A stretch of 64,000 nt of DNA. Source: Hirudo medicinalis (lineage: Eukaryota > Annelida > Clitellata > Hirudinida > Hirudinidae). Both the position numbers and the translations under genes were made by a program. A model generated the notes under the pieces. That model was not told the origin of the DNA. It ran no database searches and saw only the letters and a program-made list of their open reading frames with translations. Shown piece after piece: positions 1-21,515 of this stretch. The stretch lies in the NCBI GenBank assembly GCA_011800805.1, contig MPNW01000511.1:34792-98791 (forward strand), given 5' to 3'. Numbering within the stretch: position 1 is the stretch's first letter; every line of letters begins with the position of its first letter.

Positions 1-1
1 T

Positions 2-277
2 CATTATAGAGCTGAACCAGAGATCGACAAAGCTGGATGTCCATTGGAATGGTGGCGGAAGTGTGCACCATCACATGGCCTTGTTGCTAAGCTAGCATTC
101 AAATACCTAGCTTCTCCAGCAACCACATTGTCACGTGAGCGGTTATTTTGCATATCTGGGCATGTTGTGAACAGCAAACGTGCCTCCATGTCTCCAGACA
201 ATATAGATAGGCTCGTTTGCCTCAGCAACTGGCTGAATATGGACACATATGCCACAAAGGACTTTATACTTGAATGA
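2..277 (+). pseudogene. hAT transposase C-terminal fragment
   Basis: The frame is open from base 2 to a stop at 275-277 and encodes the C-terminal dimerisation region of a hAT-superfamily transposase (ZBED-like). Visible hallmarks are EWW near the start, LAFKYLASPATTLSRERLF (the conserved ...YL..PAT...ER.F block), VVNSKRASMSP and NIDRLVCLSNWL. The N-terminal part lies outside the window, so whether the whole element is intact cannot be judged. About 110 bases of 3' sequence follow before a probable terminal inverted repeat near 391. The assignment rests on the order of these motifs; the element subfamily is not resolved. Confidence 0.8.
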
Positions 278-393
278 ATAAAACTGATTTTGGTGTAAAA
301 ATGACGTGTATTGGGAAATTTATTGGAACATAAGATGTGCTACTAAAAATGCGTTAACTACGATTAAAAATATTAATCGATCTGCAGCCCTAG
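278..393 (+). mobile_element. 3' untranslated part and probable terminal repeat of the hAT element
   Basis: After the transposase stop the sequence runs to CGATCTGCAGCCCTAG at about 378-393. Read on the minus strand this begins CTAGGGCTGCAGATCG, a start typical of many hAT terminal inverted repeats (known family feature). The partner left end is outside the window, so the end point is inferred within a few bases. Confidence 0.5.
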
Positions 394-1194
394 TTATTTT
401 GGCAACCCAGCCTGCACCGCCACGGAACTTCCTTGGATACGAGCGCTAATGCTGGATGGTTTAAAATGTGCCCTCATATTTGTGTTTGGATACATAAGAC
501 ACTCAAAAGATAGTTTGGTTTTAATACAATTTTGTGAAATTCCTTCTTTTTCAATTGTTGAGTTCGTTTTTTTTTTGTAATATATTTTAATGAATTTGTG
601 TTTTATAAATCTTTATATTCTGCTAATGATTCTTATCAGTTGCGCATGTAAGTGATTGAAAGGGTGTTGAAAAAAATTGAAACGCGGAAGATACTGGAAG
701 ATTCAGATCTTATCGTGTGTTTCATTTAACGTGATGTATTTAGAGACATTTATTAATAAAGTTGAAGCAGTTTTACATTACGCCTAACTAATACTTCCAT
801 TATTTTCCATTATTACATTTATTTTATCACTGTTTATTTGTTATCAAATATGCGGCCTAATTTTACGGTTTATTGATTTTACCACTACCACGGTGATGAT
901 ACTCAAGTAGTTAAGTTTGAAAAAAGTTAATTTATTTTCTCGTCTTCGTTTAAGCGATCGACTCCTCAATTATTACCTTTTTTTTTTACATTTTTAAAGC
1001 ATAATTTCAACCCTAAGCCACCTTCAGTGTATGTGAAAAGGCAATTAATGACTTCTTCAATGTACTAATTGCACAAACAAACCATTCTCCTGAAGGCTTG
1101 ACACGGAAACTGCCATGGATTTTGCTAATGTTGGCAGACATGGTATATATTATGGTAGTTGCTCAATATGGACCACATCACGGTCAACTCTATC
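394..1194. other. Non-coding stretch between transposons
   Basis: AT-rich sequence with frequent stops in all frames. No exon, RNA gene or repeat array was recognised. It may include further decayed transposon sequence. Confidence 0.5.
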
Positions 1195-1202
1195 ATGTAG
1201 CA
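1195..1202. repeat. Left 8-bp target-site duplication of the hAT element
   Basis: ATGTAGCA directly before the left terminal repeat; identical copy at 2346-2353. Confidence 0.9.
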
Positions 1203-2345
1203 CAGGGGTCTCCAAAGTTTAATAGCCATTGCTGACTTCTGAAGTCTCGACGGGCCGAAGGTTCAAGAAATTAAATTTACTAAAATACACTGAATGAATA
1301 ACAGGCTATTTGTTGCGGGAGTTACGATGTAGTGCAAAATGCAGATTGGAAAATATCAGTAACAATTAATGTGGTTTTAACTACTGATACACGAGACTGA
1401 TGTAATTTCTAATAAAATTAATTTCTAACAAAATTACAGTCTCAGTTCAAAGAGTTTGTTCCTGTAATAAGTTAGGATTTTAAATATTTCTCTGGTAATG
1501 CTGATCTATTAGGATTTCACGTACTTCAACTTTGAAAATTGCTTCTCACGCAAATACAGAAATGAATCCACGAGCAAACTTTTTTAAATGAACAAATTGG
1601 TCACATGGAAAGACATTTGCACAATTCGATAAATTTCCTTCGTAAAAGTTGTCCTTCGGAATGTCACTGGATTGCAAATCGATAACTTCCATTTGTAAGT
1701 CAGGAAGTCTTCAATGACAGAATTAAAAGGATTTTCGACGAACGTGCATCCACATGAGAGAAACCTTCCTGGAATTGCTTTTTCAAACTTGATATAAAAT
1801 GATAATCTTGAGCAAAAACGGAACGTGGTAAGGGAGTCGAAGCCTCTTGGCTATATTTGTCACATCGTTCAAAGTGACTGATGCAGCTTGATGATAACTG
1901 ATTCTCAAACAGTGTCAAATTTTGATGAAAAGCATCCACAGAATTGTGCAATTTAACCCTGTATTCGAAAATTGAAATCATTGAGATGGTTAGTTGAGCC
2001 AAAAAAATACTCACTGCCTGTGAACAACACCAGCGGACGGTTTTTCTCGTTTAAGAATATTTAAAACTCAGTTCGAAACTCAAAAAATTGAGACAGGACA
2101 CAGCCAAGCCTCGGAACTACGCTATGGTAGGTCTGGAATCTAGGCTACGGCTGGGATAAAGTAGTAATTTAAACCGAAAACGTAGTAATTTAATTTCAAG
2201 TGTTCAGAAGTTCTTTGGGCACATACTACTTGTCTGATTTCAGTTGCGCATGTTTCCAATTTCTAATTTTTTCCACATTTTCATTTTAGTCGCGGGCCGG
2301 ATTAGAGACCTTGGAGGCCCGCGGGCCGTATTTTGGAGACCCCTG
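1203..2345. mobile_element. hAT transposon, decayed, with intact ends
   Basis: The element begins CAGGGGTCTCCAAA (1203-1216) and ends TTTGGAGACCCCTG (2332-2345), a perfect 14-bp terminal inverted repeat. It is flanked by a perfect 8-bp direct repeat ATGTAGCA at 1195-1202 and 2346-2353. Eight-base duplications and CAGGGG-type ends are the signature of hAT elements. At about 1.14 kb it is too short for a full transposase gene plus ends. It carries one 104-codon open frame on the minus strand (1700-2014) that resembles an internal piece of ZBED5/GTF2IRD2-like hAT transposases. It is best read as an internally deleted, non-autonomous derivative. The undamaged target duplication suggests fairly recent insertion. 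Confidence 0.9.
1700..2014 (-). pseudogene. hAT transposase internal fragment
   Basis: An open frame of 104 codons inside the hAT element at 1203-2345, on the minus strand. The order LFENQL, ISHFERCDKYSQEAS, then ISSLKKQFQEGFSHVDAR resembles the middle of domesticated and mobile hAT transposases of the GTF2IRD2/ZBED5/EPM2AIP1 type. The catalytic ends and the dimerisation region are missing. No function is expected beyond being a remnant. Confidence 0.55.
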
Positions 2346-2353
2346 ATGTAGCA
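2346..2353. repeat. Right 8-bp target-site duplication of the hAT element
   Basis: ATGTAGCA directly after the right terminal repeat; identical to 1195-1202. Confidence 0.9.
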
Positions 2354-2562
2354 TGTACACATGTGTGCTTAATTTATTTTTTCCATATCTGTGTTACATT
2401 TAGTTTTCCATGATTGTTTCAATTAAATGGGTCAAATGATCCTCAATTGGCTCAAGATATTTATTAAGGAATAGTTGAAAGGTCTTCTTCATAGTATTGA
2501 ATTATATTCATCAAAACATAAGTTTTAGCATTTCAAATAATGCACCAAAAACAAACATCTTA

Positions 2563-3269
2563 GGAGCCGTCCATAAATTAAGTCCACAAAAATTTTGAAA
2601 AAGTTTGACAATTACTGACAAGGGGGGGAGTCTAAGATTAATTGACGTCAACAGTGTTATTCTTTATGATAAAAAATCTAAATTGTAACATGGATTTATA
2701 ATATTACTATTAGTCTTTCAGTCGTCACTGCTGGAACGGATTTGCAAAATCTGCAACCTCAAAGTTGCTTCACAAACATGGCCGTTGTGAGAGGGTCACG
2801 TGCACAAGGGCCCGGCAATTTTTAGGGGCCCGCCCGGGTTTTAAAATATTGAAATTTTACAATCATGACCTTTTTCTTGCTCTTCCATTACCAAATTGAC
2901 ATAACATACGAGCCCGCAGTCGCTACGCCTACCAAGCACTGCCTAGGAGCCCGGAATTACTGTCGACGGCCCTGTTCACAAGTCATGTTAAAGAAACATG
3001 CTCAACAACACCGACAAAGCGATCATGGGCTTAACAAATTAACACCTGTTAATCAACAAAAAAATCTTCAGCCAATTCGAATGGCTGCCAAATGACGGAA
3101 TGAGCTGATGGTAATTATTGCACACAAGGAACATTCTGATATTTTGAGCTGAATGGTTAGATGAAGATGACGATGATGTGTCTGGCTTATCAGTTCAATA
3201 AAATGATGGAAATTATGAATCCGATAGAATGCCTATTGTTACGATAGAGGAACATTTGACTCTCCCGTG

Positions 3270-3300
<31 letters not shown>

Positions 3301-3596
3301 AGAAGCTGACATTAAAAAATTGACAATAATATTCAGGTAACAATTATTTTATTTACTTTCATAATAAAATAGTCGCAAATTCAAAGTGTTACAAATTTAT
3401 GTAATGTAAATAAAATTTACAAATGTTACAAAAGCTACAAATTAAAAATTGTATAAAACATTTTTATGGGGTGGGCTGTCGTCCGTTTTTTGACATAATT
3501 TTGATGGGGGTCTTTAAAAGTTTGGCAGTTGTTGACAAGGGAAGGGAGGGGTCAAAAATTACCTTAAATTTGTTGACATAATTAATGGACGACCCC
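2563..3596. mobile_element. Inverted-repeat element or pair of related MITEs
   Basis: The outer ends match as inverted repeats: GGAGCCGTCCATAAATTA at 2563-2580 against the reverse complement of 3571-3596, with 21 of 26 bases agreeing by eye. The left end (about 2563-2655) also matches the right block (about 3479-3560) in direct orientation, sharing AAAGTTTG-CA-TT-TGACAAGGG. The region can therefore be read either as one roughly 1-kb element or as two MITE copies about 0.9 kb apart. No transposase frame was recognised inside. No clear target duplication was found. Confidence 0.5.
3271..3301. repeat. (GAT)n microsatellite
   Basis: About ten perfect GAT units inside the inverted-repeat region. 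Confidence 0.9.
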
Positions 3597-5329
3597 TTGC
3601 AGTAATTCGAATTAAGTGATTTTATTACTTTTTATTTCACGTAATTAATGTTAATCTTCCCGTTTTGCCGAATCATCAAGCGATGTTGACCTCAGCAGCT
3701 CGTTCGTGTCACGTAAGATCAAGAGCTCCAAGGAATGAGACAGTGATTGTTTATAGAAACTTATGGCGGAAAACATGCCTTTCCACGTGGCAGGTGGCAG
3801 ATGGTTTAGTGGAAGTTGGAAGTATTTCAGGGTGAAAAATGAATTTTATTATTTTTGGCAGAGGTTTTAATGACAATCTAATCTCACTTCGGTAAACAAA
3901 GTTTATGGTAATTTATAAATAATGTTTCTGCCTGATTATTAGAGAATTAGAGATTGTCTGGGTTTACACTGTTTTATAATATTTACGTTAACAAAACAAA
4001 TTTAAATTGTTTCCGATAAACAAATTACTGAAAGCTTTGAATGTTTCAATGTGACAATTTGCAAACGCACGAATTATCTTTTGAGTTTGTGTTGTGATTT
4101 CATTCATGGTTAGTTTGCAATTACCCGGTCTGCGATCACAGGAACAGTTCCAAACTAAGCCAACCATCCATTACCTTCGATAACGTTCACTTCAATATTG
4201 ATCGTTTGTGTATTTTATCATTGTAATGTTACCATCACCTCATGAAATGGTGCATTGTTTTAATTTGTGAATACCCTCTTGTGTTCTGTGGAGATGTGTT
4301 CGTGATCTGTCATCAGAGCTGCCAGAGCAAAGGATGGCATCATTCTCTCGTGCATGGATGAATGCATGCTGTATTATTTAAATTTATTTTTTCCTCTGTT
4401 AAAAGCACATAGGCTTTGTTCGCAAGCATGCTCATTTGAAGAAAAATATTCTCCGAATTATTTTCAAGATGGTCTTTGTGTTAAACCAAGCCAAATCTTG
4501 GGAGGCCTCGGCTTACAAATATTTTACTTTTATGTCAGACGTTTCCGAGCTCCAGACTAATCAATCTTGATTTGCTGCTGAATTTCAAAATAAGAAGAGT
4601 CGTGACGATTGTGATTTCGATAACTTTCATGCTCATTTGAAGACCCGTTCATCTTTTGCACTCTTTTCGTGTGTTCTTGCGCAACCATAAATTGAAAATA
4701 AATGTAATTGTTTCTAATGAGTTGTTCAAAGAATTTCTAACAAGATGAACTTACAAGGTAACTTACAACACCTCCCCATGCAACACATTAATGTTATCTT
4801 TTAACTCTGAGATAATCCTTATTATAATTCATAATTCCCTTTAGCGGCTTTCGTAGACTTCACTAAATCAAGAGATAACCAGAGTGCCTTATCATCGGAA
4901 ATTTCATAAAGATTTACTCGCTTGCAGCTTACAAGTGATTTCTTTAAATCGTAAACCACATCTAGTCAGCGATTAAAATGGTCGTCAGGCCATAAATAAT
5001 TCCTTCGTTGGTCCTTGGAGCCAAACTTGGTCCTCGGAGCTTCAGGGAACAATGTGGATAAAAGACAATCTATTTCTGCTATTTGAAAGTGTGGCTTTTT
5101 CAAGTAATGATTGATGACATTAAACATTAAAATTTATGATAATTCAAATTGACGATGACCAAATTTTCAAAAAATTATCCAGTGCAATGTAATGGCAATG
5201 GTTTAGCGATACGGATGACACGCATGTGATAAATTATTTATAGAAAAACATTTACTTTACAAATGATCCTCGAAACCCAATTAAATATATTAAAATGTGC
5301 AGTGAGCTTCTGCATTACTTAATGACCAA

Positions 5330-5440
5330 TTAGTGGATTATAATTAGTGGATTATAATTAGTGGATTATAATTAGTGGATTATAATTAGTGGTTTATAAT
5401 TAGTGGATTATAATTAGTGGTTTATAATTAGGGGTTTATT
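5330..5440. repeat. 15-bp tandem repeat
   Basis: About seven copies of AATTAGTGGATTATA with one variant carrying GTTTATA. Confidence 0.85.
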
Positions 5441-6128
5441 TATAATTTTATCAACGGACAAATGCTGGCGGCAGAGTGCAAAAGAATTGAATTGCGGTCA
5501 TTTTATAATTTAAGTGGACACTTTCATGTTCACTCCACCTACAAGATTGAATGAGATTCCTTCGGCCAATCCCAGATTTTACAATAAGCCAGCCACGCCT
5601 TCCTAAAACCTCATTGGTCGCGAAGCATTCCAGAAAGATGACAGAAGATGAATGGAGACAGGATGAGAGAGATAAGAGTTTGGAAAGAGAAGAAATGCAA
5701 TATCTCGAATCCCTGCCTCGGCTGCTGTTTATTTAAACCTTTGTTTTCTGATTCTCAAGTTAGAAATGTTACTGGTTCTTCATCCATAGCAGCAGACCAG
5801 ACTTACCGAGGATAAACCGGTCATCAACCATCGGTTGATTCTCAAAATATTTACTTCGTTTTCTTGAAACCGGCTCAAACCGGTTTATTTTATGGAAAGT
5901 ACATCCAGGACGCCTTTCTTCATAAGGTCCATCGCATCCGACTCCATTTCAGGTGTTCTTGGAACTTCTCCGAACTTCCAAACCCACGAAGGTCTTCTGA
6001 CGAAATCTGAAAAATCCCCATAAGAAATCCTCTCCTACAAGCACGTGTGGTCATAGGAACTTCTTCCCGGAAGGAAACAAGGAATTCATTACTTTGGATC
6101 ATCAAACTCGCCCGCAAGTGAGAGAATG

Positions 6129-6268
6129 CTTTCTTTAATAAATCATAAAATACATTTTCTTTAATAAATCATAAAATACATTTTCTTCAATAAATCATAA
6201 AATACATTTTCTTTAATAAATCATAAAATACATTTTCTTTAATAAATCATAAAATACATTTTCTTTAA
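6129..6268. repeat. 26-bp tandem repeat
   Basis: About five near-identical copies of a unit containing TTTAATAAATCATAAAATAC. One copy has TTCAATAAATC. Confidence 0.85.
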
Positions 6269-8450
6269 TAAATTGTAAATATTGTCACAATTTATAAAAG
6301 TTGCAACGTTTTTGATGCGAGAAATTAAGAATGTGTTTGTTAAAAAACTTCAAATGATGTCAGGACATTTGAAATGGAATTTCAAAACAGGGTTATCTTT
6401 TTCTAAATGGAGTCTGATAATGGAGTGTGTAATTCGCTCTCACTACATCATCATTTCTCATGTGTTATCAGTAACTTGCATGAATTAACCTGATTAGTTG
6501 TGATTTTACTTGATGTCATCATTTATAACACGATGTCATCATTTTATTACATCATTGGCTTTAGGTTGTCCAAGTTACATTCAATTTAGAATCTCGCAAG
6601 CATTTGTGCATGTAAAACAGTTACTAATTGATATAAAGGATGCCGTTCGTTAACAACAGAATCACGAAGTTATCAATTAATGAGTGATTAGCACTCGAAT
6701 GAATCAATGAGACGTCAAACGGCATTACGGCAGACTTCATTTAGTAAGCCGAAGAAGGAGATCTGTATATTTCTGTGATTATCTGTACAGCACATCAATT
6801 ATCAGCTTGACGCGAGGTGATTGCAAGTCATTCGAGGATGCGTGACCATCTACGAAGTTATATCTATTTCTTTAAGTTGCTGAGAAAATTCGTTTGAAGA
6901 AGCTTTCCTTAAGAGATGTTTAGGTGAACTTCTTTTGTGCTTTTGTCCGGCGTAAACAAATTTCTGACCATACCAAAGTGCAAGAGGCTGGAGAGATTAT
7001 TTAAAATTGCATCAAACGCAGCACGATACCGCAATGAGAATCGTGCATCTCAATTTTGATAATCTTGCCACCTCCAATGAGTCTTGATGTTTTAGACGAG
7101 ATGAGTCACACAGTTCCTGTGCCAGTGAGAGGCATGCACGAGGTCTTATCAAGTCCATATCTTAATTTGAAAATAAAATAATTTATAAACGTTAGACAAA
7201 GATGACATTTCGTTGTAAGGTTCTTTCCATTCTTTTCACGGAGAGTTTTATGCTTCAGCAATGAAAACGTGCCTCGCATTTTGGCGAATTTACTCTGCGC
7301 TTTGGTCGATGGAGGTGTTTGTATACAATTGGAAATTTCGATAAATTTTTGAGGCACGTCACAACTGCCGAGCGAATAAATATCTTTAAGTGCCATTTTA
7401 TTTCCCATGATCTGGAAGCAGCGAATATATTTCGGTGCTAATATAAAATTTCTTGAAACAAAAGGGAAACACGGAGGCCGGCAAGCAATAACAATTTTGC
7501 ATCAATTAACGGTAACGTTCCGAGGTGACCAACGGACAATTACCTCCGTGCCACTGATTAGAAGCAGATAACCAATACCAGGTCCACTCCCGGCTTTAAA
7601 CTAATTAAAGCAACCTTGCCAATCTATCACGCAGAATATTCATCGTTTATCGAGAAAAACAAGTCATTTATTTTTTGCGATATATTTCCACTTTCATTCG
7701 ACTTATCGAAGAATCGGATGAAAAGATCAGAAAATGAGGCACTTCTGAATGTCTTTAATGGCTTTATAATGCTTCCGTGCAAAGAGATTGAAGCAGACAT
7801 AACATGCTCCATCGGATTTCCAAGACTAAAAATATGATTTCTTCTCCGAGTTAATAAAATCCCAATAAAAATTCTAAATCCAATGACGGAGAGGGCCTTA
7901 TCTTCCTGGTTGCGATTTTGCGCACCTAATTACACCTCTTATCTCGATCACTCCGCTTTAAAAATAGTGCTCACGTTATGGCCAGAGAAACTTTTCAATA
8001 AACTTTGATCTCCATCGCCAGGAATTCTCGCTGACCCGAGGACCAGATAACTTTGTGACCCAAGAAGAGGTCGAGCGCATTAAAAGACATTAACCTTCAT
8101 CTAGACATTGTAAGTTACACCGAGGTTGGCAGCGCAAAACTTGAACCACGGAGTACTTAGGTTGCATTGGGGATGGAAGTGTCTGGATTTGACATCCTCC
8201 GCGGTTGACCAATGAGAGATTCGATTATTCCTCGTGGATCTCAGGAAGAGATAGTGTCATCTGAATCTGAGGAAGAACAGGTCTTAATAGCTGGTAACGG
8301 GGCGCAACTAAATGACACTTGTTTCCTCTCCCTTGATACAAAGCGTTCACCGTTCATGACGGAGTGCTAGCTATCAGAAGCCGTTCCGATCTTATCTGTA
8401 ATTTGGTAAGTGACTTGCGAATCTCCATCATTTGAATTTGATTTATTTCA

Positions 8451-16725
<8,275 letters not shown>

Positions 16726-17869
16726 TTTCAGTTAACGATCGACTGATGTTTGGGAGTTTTTGTTGCCTTAATTTTTATCACGAACTCGAAGAATTCATTC
16801 TCTGGGGTTTGTGTTGCTTAATGTGATATGTACATTACATTACGACATTACATTACAACGTCGATGTGTGGTGTGCTCTCGTGTACATAAAATGTATCAC
16901 AACGTGCATACGTTTGAAGTCGAGATGTTTTTTTGCCGTGAAATTGCACTTGATGTCTTCAGGTCTGATCGGTGCCACTTTTTGTAATAAAAGCGTTTAC
17001 ATTCACGGAATGGTGTTGCAATAAAAACGCAATAAGAAAGATATGATAATAATAATGTAATAATATAAATAATAAGACATTTCATAATATCGCTAACAAA
17101 CAACAAGAGATCTCGAAGGGAGGCAAAGCCTAGAAATTCAGCCAAGACAAACTGCTTCCTGGTCTAAGTGGAAACACATTGAGAAGTTTTGGAATTAATA
17201 AGACATCAAACGATATGCTCCGTTTCATCCCCAGTCATGCGAGACCACACAACTACTCGAGCGACGTAGAGGCGTCCATCTTTGACCCCCTCAAATTGGA
17301 CCTTCCATGCTGCAATTTTAGGGAGACAAACCTGAGATTTGATAAACGAGAGTTAAATGACTCGGCGCGTGTTTCACCTGCTGCTAAAACAAGACTTCGG
17401 CAAACATTGTTGAGGTCTGGAAAAGATTTCTTTGATCGCCTGCTCATCAAAGAATCCTTTGTTCGGCAAAACAATTCTTCGTGTGAACTGGCTGTCATTC
17501 GGCGATGATATTTCTAATTAACTTTTCCCATCAAGAGGAATGTTGCGCAAGCGAGCCAAATCGTTTGGAATTGAATGGAGGGGCTGCGGAGGAGTGGACG
17601 TGGATGTCCGTGGAAGGTCGTACATCAGCTTCAATTACGAGGTTGTTATTAGAAGCAGATTCCGTGATGCTGCGGGAATAAAACTCGGAAAATTCAAACT
17701 CCGTGTGGCATTTATGGCGAGTTTTTTGCTTCTTTGTCGGAATGAGATGCAAGTCAGTTGGAGGAGTTGGGCATTTATCTTCCTGTGACTCGATTAGGCG
17801 CCAATATTTTCACCTGAAACTGAAAACAGATGCTACGTCGTGCCTCCGTTCTGTCTGTTCATCCTTCTT

Positions 17870-18045
17870 TCACTTCGCCCATCCCTCACTTTATCCATCC
17901 CTCACTTCATCAATCATTCATTTCATCCATCCCTCACTTCATCCATCCTTCACTTCATCCATCCCTCAATCTATTCATCCTTCACTTCATCCATCCCTCA
18001 TTCTATCCATCTCTCATTCTATCCATCCCTCACTCCATCCATCCA
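17870..18045. repeat. CATC-based minisatellite
   Basis: Tandem units such as CATCCCTCACTTCATCCAT with many substitutions. Confidence 0.9.
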
Positions 18046-18896
18046 ATGTACGTGAAAGTTAAATCCTTCCATCGCCTGGTCTTTCCATCGTAAACAAATT
18101 GAATGTAATTGCAAATTTAGTGGTCGGCCGGACGAGCCAGGAGCATGCAGTGGGCGATAAACGAGCAATAACTATGAGCAATAAAAGCTGCCACAGAGCT
18201 CAGAATTTGTTATTCTTTGGCGAATGACCAACGACAGTTGGACTCATAAAATAACTGCCAAGAATCGAAGATTGGTCAGAGAGCAAAAACTTCTGTCCAA
18301 GTTCGAAGCGGATGGATGGAGGCTCGGATGAAGGAGTAAAGCTGAGAGGAGGAAGTCATGAAGGAAGGATTGAATGCTTCCAGGAGGAAGACAAGATGGA
18401 TTAATGTACAGAAGTTCTCGTGTGGCGTCTAAGGTCAATTGGTTGCAGTTTCAGTCTGCTCTCGAAAACGATACAATTATTTAAAGCATTTACAAGAATC
18501 GCATCCTGTAACAAATTTATTTATGATCATTCAAGATTTTCTCATATGCAATATTATTATATATTTTGTTTCAATAGCACAAAATAAATTCATAAATTCA
18601 ACAAAAAGTAGTTAAAGATTTACTTCAAGAATTTGCAACGAGATCAGAATCTGCAAATAATTTGCCAAATAAAAATGAATTAAAATAAATCGAATTAAAA
18701 GTAAGTTTAATAACTTGCAGGAAATGTGCTTGAAATGGAAACTTGCTATTTTTATACAACCAATCGGAATGCAAGATTTCAATCAAGTGATTGATGACTG
18801 TTGATGGAAGTCATTATTTCCAAGGATGTTCTGACATCTGTCGAACAAAATCTAAATTCAAGAACTGACTGAAATCGATTCAAGGAGTCTGGATAT

Positions 18897-19231
<335 letters not shown>

Positions 19232-20010
19232 NNNNNNNNNNNNNNNNNNNNNNNNNNNNNNNNNNNNNNNNNNNNNNNNNNNNNNNNNNNNNNNNNNNNN
19301 NNNNNNNNNNNNNNNNNNNNNNNNNNNNNNNNNNNNNNNNNNNNNNNNNNNNNNNNNNNNNNNNNNNNNNNNNNNNNNNNNNNNNNNNNNNNNNNNNNNN
19401 NNNNNNNNNNNNNNNNNNNNNNNNNNNNNNNNNNNNNNNNNNNNNNNNNNNNNNNNNNNNNNNNNNNNNNNNNNNNNNNNNNNNNNNNNNNNNNNNNNNN
19501 NNNNNNNNNNNNNNNNNNNNNNNNNNNNNNNNNNNNNNNNNNNNNNNNNNNNNNNNNNNNNNNNNNNNNNNNNNNNNNNNNNNNNNNNNNNNNNNNNNNN
19601 NNNNNNNNNNNNNNNNNNNNNNNNNNNNNNNNNNNNNNNNNNNNNNNNNNNNNNNNNNNNNNNNNNNNNNNNNNNNNNNNNNNNNNNNNNNNNNNNNNNN
19701 NNNNNNNNNNNNNNNNNNNNNNNNNNNNNNNNNNNNNNNNNNNNNNNNNNNNNNNNNNNNNNNNNNNNNNNNNNNNNNNNNNNNNNNNNNNNNNNNNNNN
19801 NNNNNNNNNNNNNNNNNNNNNNNNNNNNNNNNNNNNNNNNNNNNNNNNNNNNNNNNNNNNNNNNNNNNNNNNNNNNNNNNNNNNNNNNNNNNNNNNNNNN
19901 NNNNNNNNNNNNNNNNNNNNNNNNNNNNNNNNNNNNNNNNNNNNNNNNNNNNNNNNNNNNNNNNNNNNNNNNNNNNNNNNNNNNNNNNNNNNNNNNNNNN
20001 NNNNNNNNNN
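19232..20010. other. Assembly gap (779 Ns)
   Basis: Unknown sequence between an (ATC)n and a (CA)n array. Any open frame spanning it is meaningless. Confidence 1.
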
Positions 20011-20112
<102 letters not shown>

Positions 20113-20275
20113 CATCTTGAGTGGTCTCAATCTGCTCCTTCAAATATATCACCATCATCCACCATCGGAAATTCCTTCAAATTCCACATCACGTGATGAG
20201 GACCTGAGGACTGTTGGCAGCAACTGAGTTAAGGGTGTCGTCGATCGTGAAAAAAGGAATGATGCTGCTGCTGCT

Positions 20276-20277
20276 TC

Positions 20278-20331
<54 letters not shown>

Positions 20332-20396
20332 CGATGACATGACGATGACGATGACATGACGATGACGATGACGATGATGATGATGATGATGATGAT
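20276..20396. repeat. (GAT/GAC)n microsatellite
   Basis: Triplet array with an embedded GACATGACGAT hexamer variation. Confidence 0.9.
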
Positions 20397-21205
20397 GGTG
20401 GCGATTGCAGAGATGATAGTAATGATTAGGGAGGTGATGATAACGGTGACGAGGGAAGGGTGGTAATGGTTAGAGAGTGAATGGTGAAGATGGTGAGACA
20501 TTGATGTTCGTATCTCTTAGCGATTAACTATTTCTTTGGGACTACCTCTGCAGAGGGAAGCCATCGTTGGTTCGGTAAATATTCAGTCGTAATTGGAAGC
20601 AGGTATCATTCCAACCGCATCCAAATCCAGTTCAGTTGATTTAGGAGCACGCGGAGAGCATAGAGAAAGTAAAAAGAGCTTTATAATTCATTGCACTAAT
20701 TGGCGCCGTCAGTTTTACAGGGTAACAAAGCACCTGCTTGTCCTGACTGCCCGTCAAATGGCCACCCTGATACTAATAGGGAGTTCTTTTTTTTTAATAA
20801 ATTATGTTTTACCTACAATTATTTCATGTCGAATTTTAGATGAATATTTATTTTTATTATGTGCGTATTATTTCATAATTCGGTTATATTTATTACGCAT
20901 TTGCTATATTAATGTTTTCAATGATAACTACCTCATCTTCAACTCTTTCATTCGTCAGTGTTTCATCTCTCAATCATGACTCAGTGTGATAAGTTATACG
21001 GACAACGACCAATCATATTCACCAATGCACAGGCTTGTTATAACATTCATCCAGTTGATTGTAATCCATTAATTGCAAATCATTGGCGTAACCACGGTCA
21101 ACGAGGTTCGTAATCTCGAACGTGGATAATTCTCCTGTAATGGCCTAATTATTCTCCCATGACTCGCTCGACTCTTATTTGACCAGATCTCCTCGGGCTC
21201 CATTA

Positions 21206-21206
21206 A

Positions 21207-21245
<39 letters not shown>

Positions 21246-21246
21246 G
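21206..21246. repeat. (GTT)n microsatellite
   Basis: About thirteen GTT units. Confidence 0.9.
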
Positions 21247-21399
21247 TTGTTTTGTCGTCGTCGTTGTTTTTGTTTCTGTTGTGATAATAAATATAAATTA
21301 ATGATTAACCGGAGTTTTTCTGATTAAACAAAACTAAATAGATATTTGACGTGTAATTTCTTGAAAAGGACCTAATTAATTGCTCAGGTGTTGTTGAAT

Positions 21400-21515
21400 G
21401 TGATGATGATGATGATGATGATGACAACAACGACAACGACGACGATGATGATGATGATGATGATGACGACAACGACGATGATGATGATGATGATGATGAT
21501 GATGACGACAATGAT
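21400..21515. repeat. (GAT/GAC)n microsatellite
   Basis: Compound triplet array; open frames on both strands are artefacts. Confidence 0.9.

Larger units (their letters stand above)
3600..8450. other. Non-coding upstream region of the T-box gene
   Basis: Nearly 5 kb with only short chance open frames, none with family motifs or convincing splice sites. It holds two tandem arrays (about 5330-5440 and 6129-6268). The 1-2 kb next to 8450 is the obvious place for promoter and enhancers of the T-box gene, but no specific site can be named. Confidence 0.5.

Noticed and set aside
17179..17508. 109-codon open frame after the T-box gene
   Set aside because: No motif; overlapping minus-strand frame of similar length; likely non-coding downstream sequence.
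20593..20979. 128-codon frame with hydrophobic segments
   Set aside because: AT-rich sequence naturally encodes Ile, Leu and Tyr; no conserved motif or splice signals.
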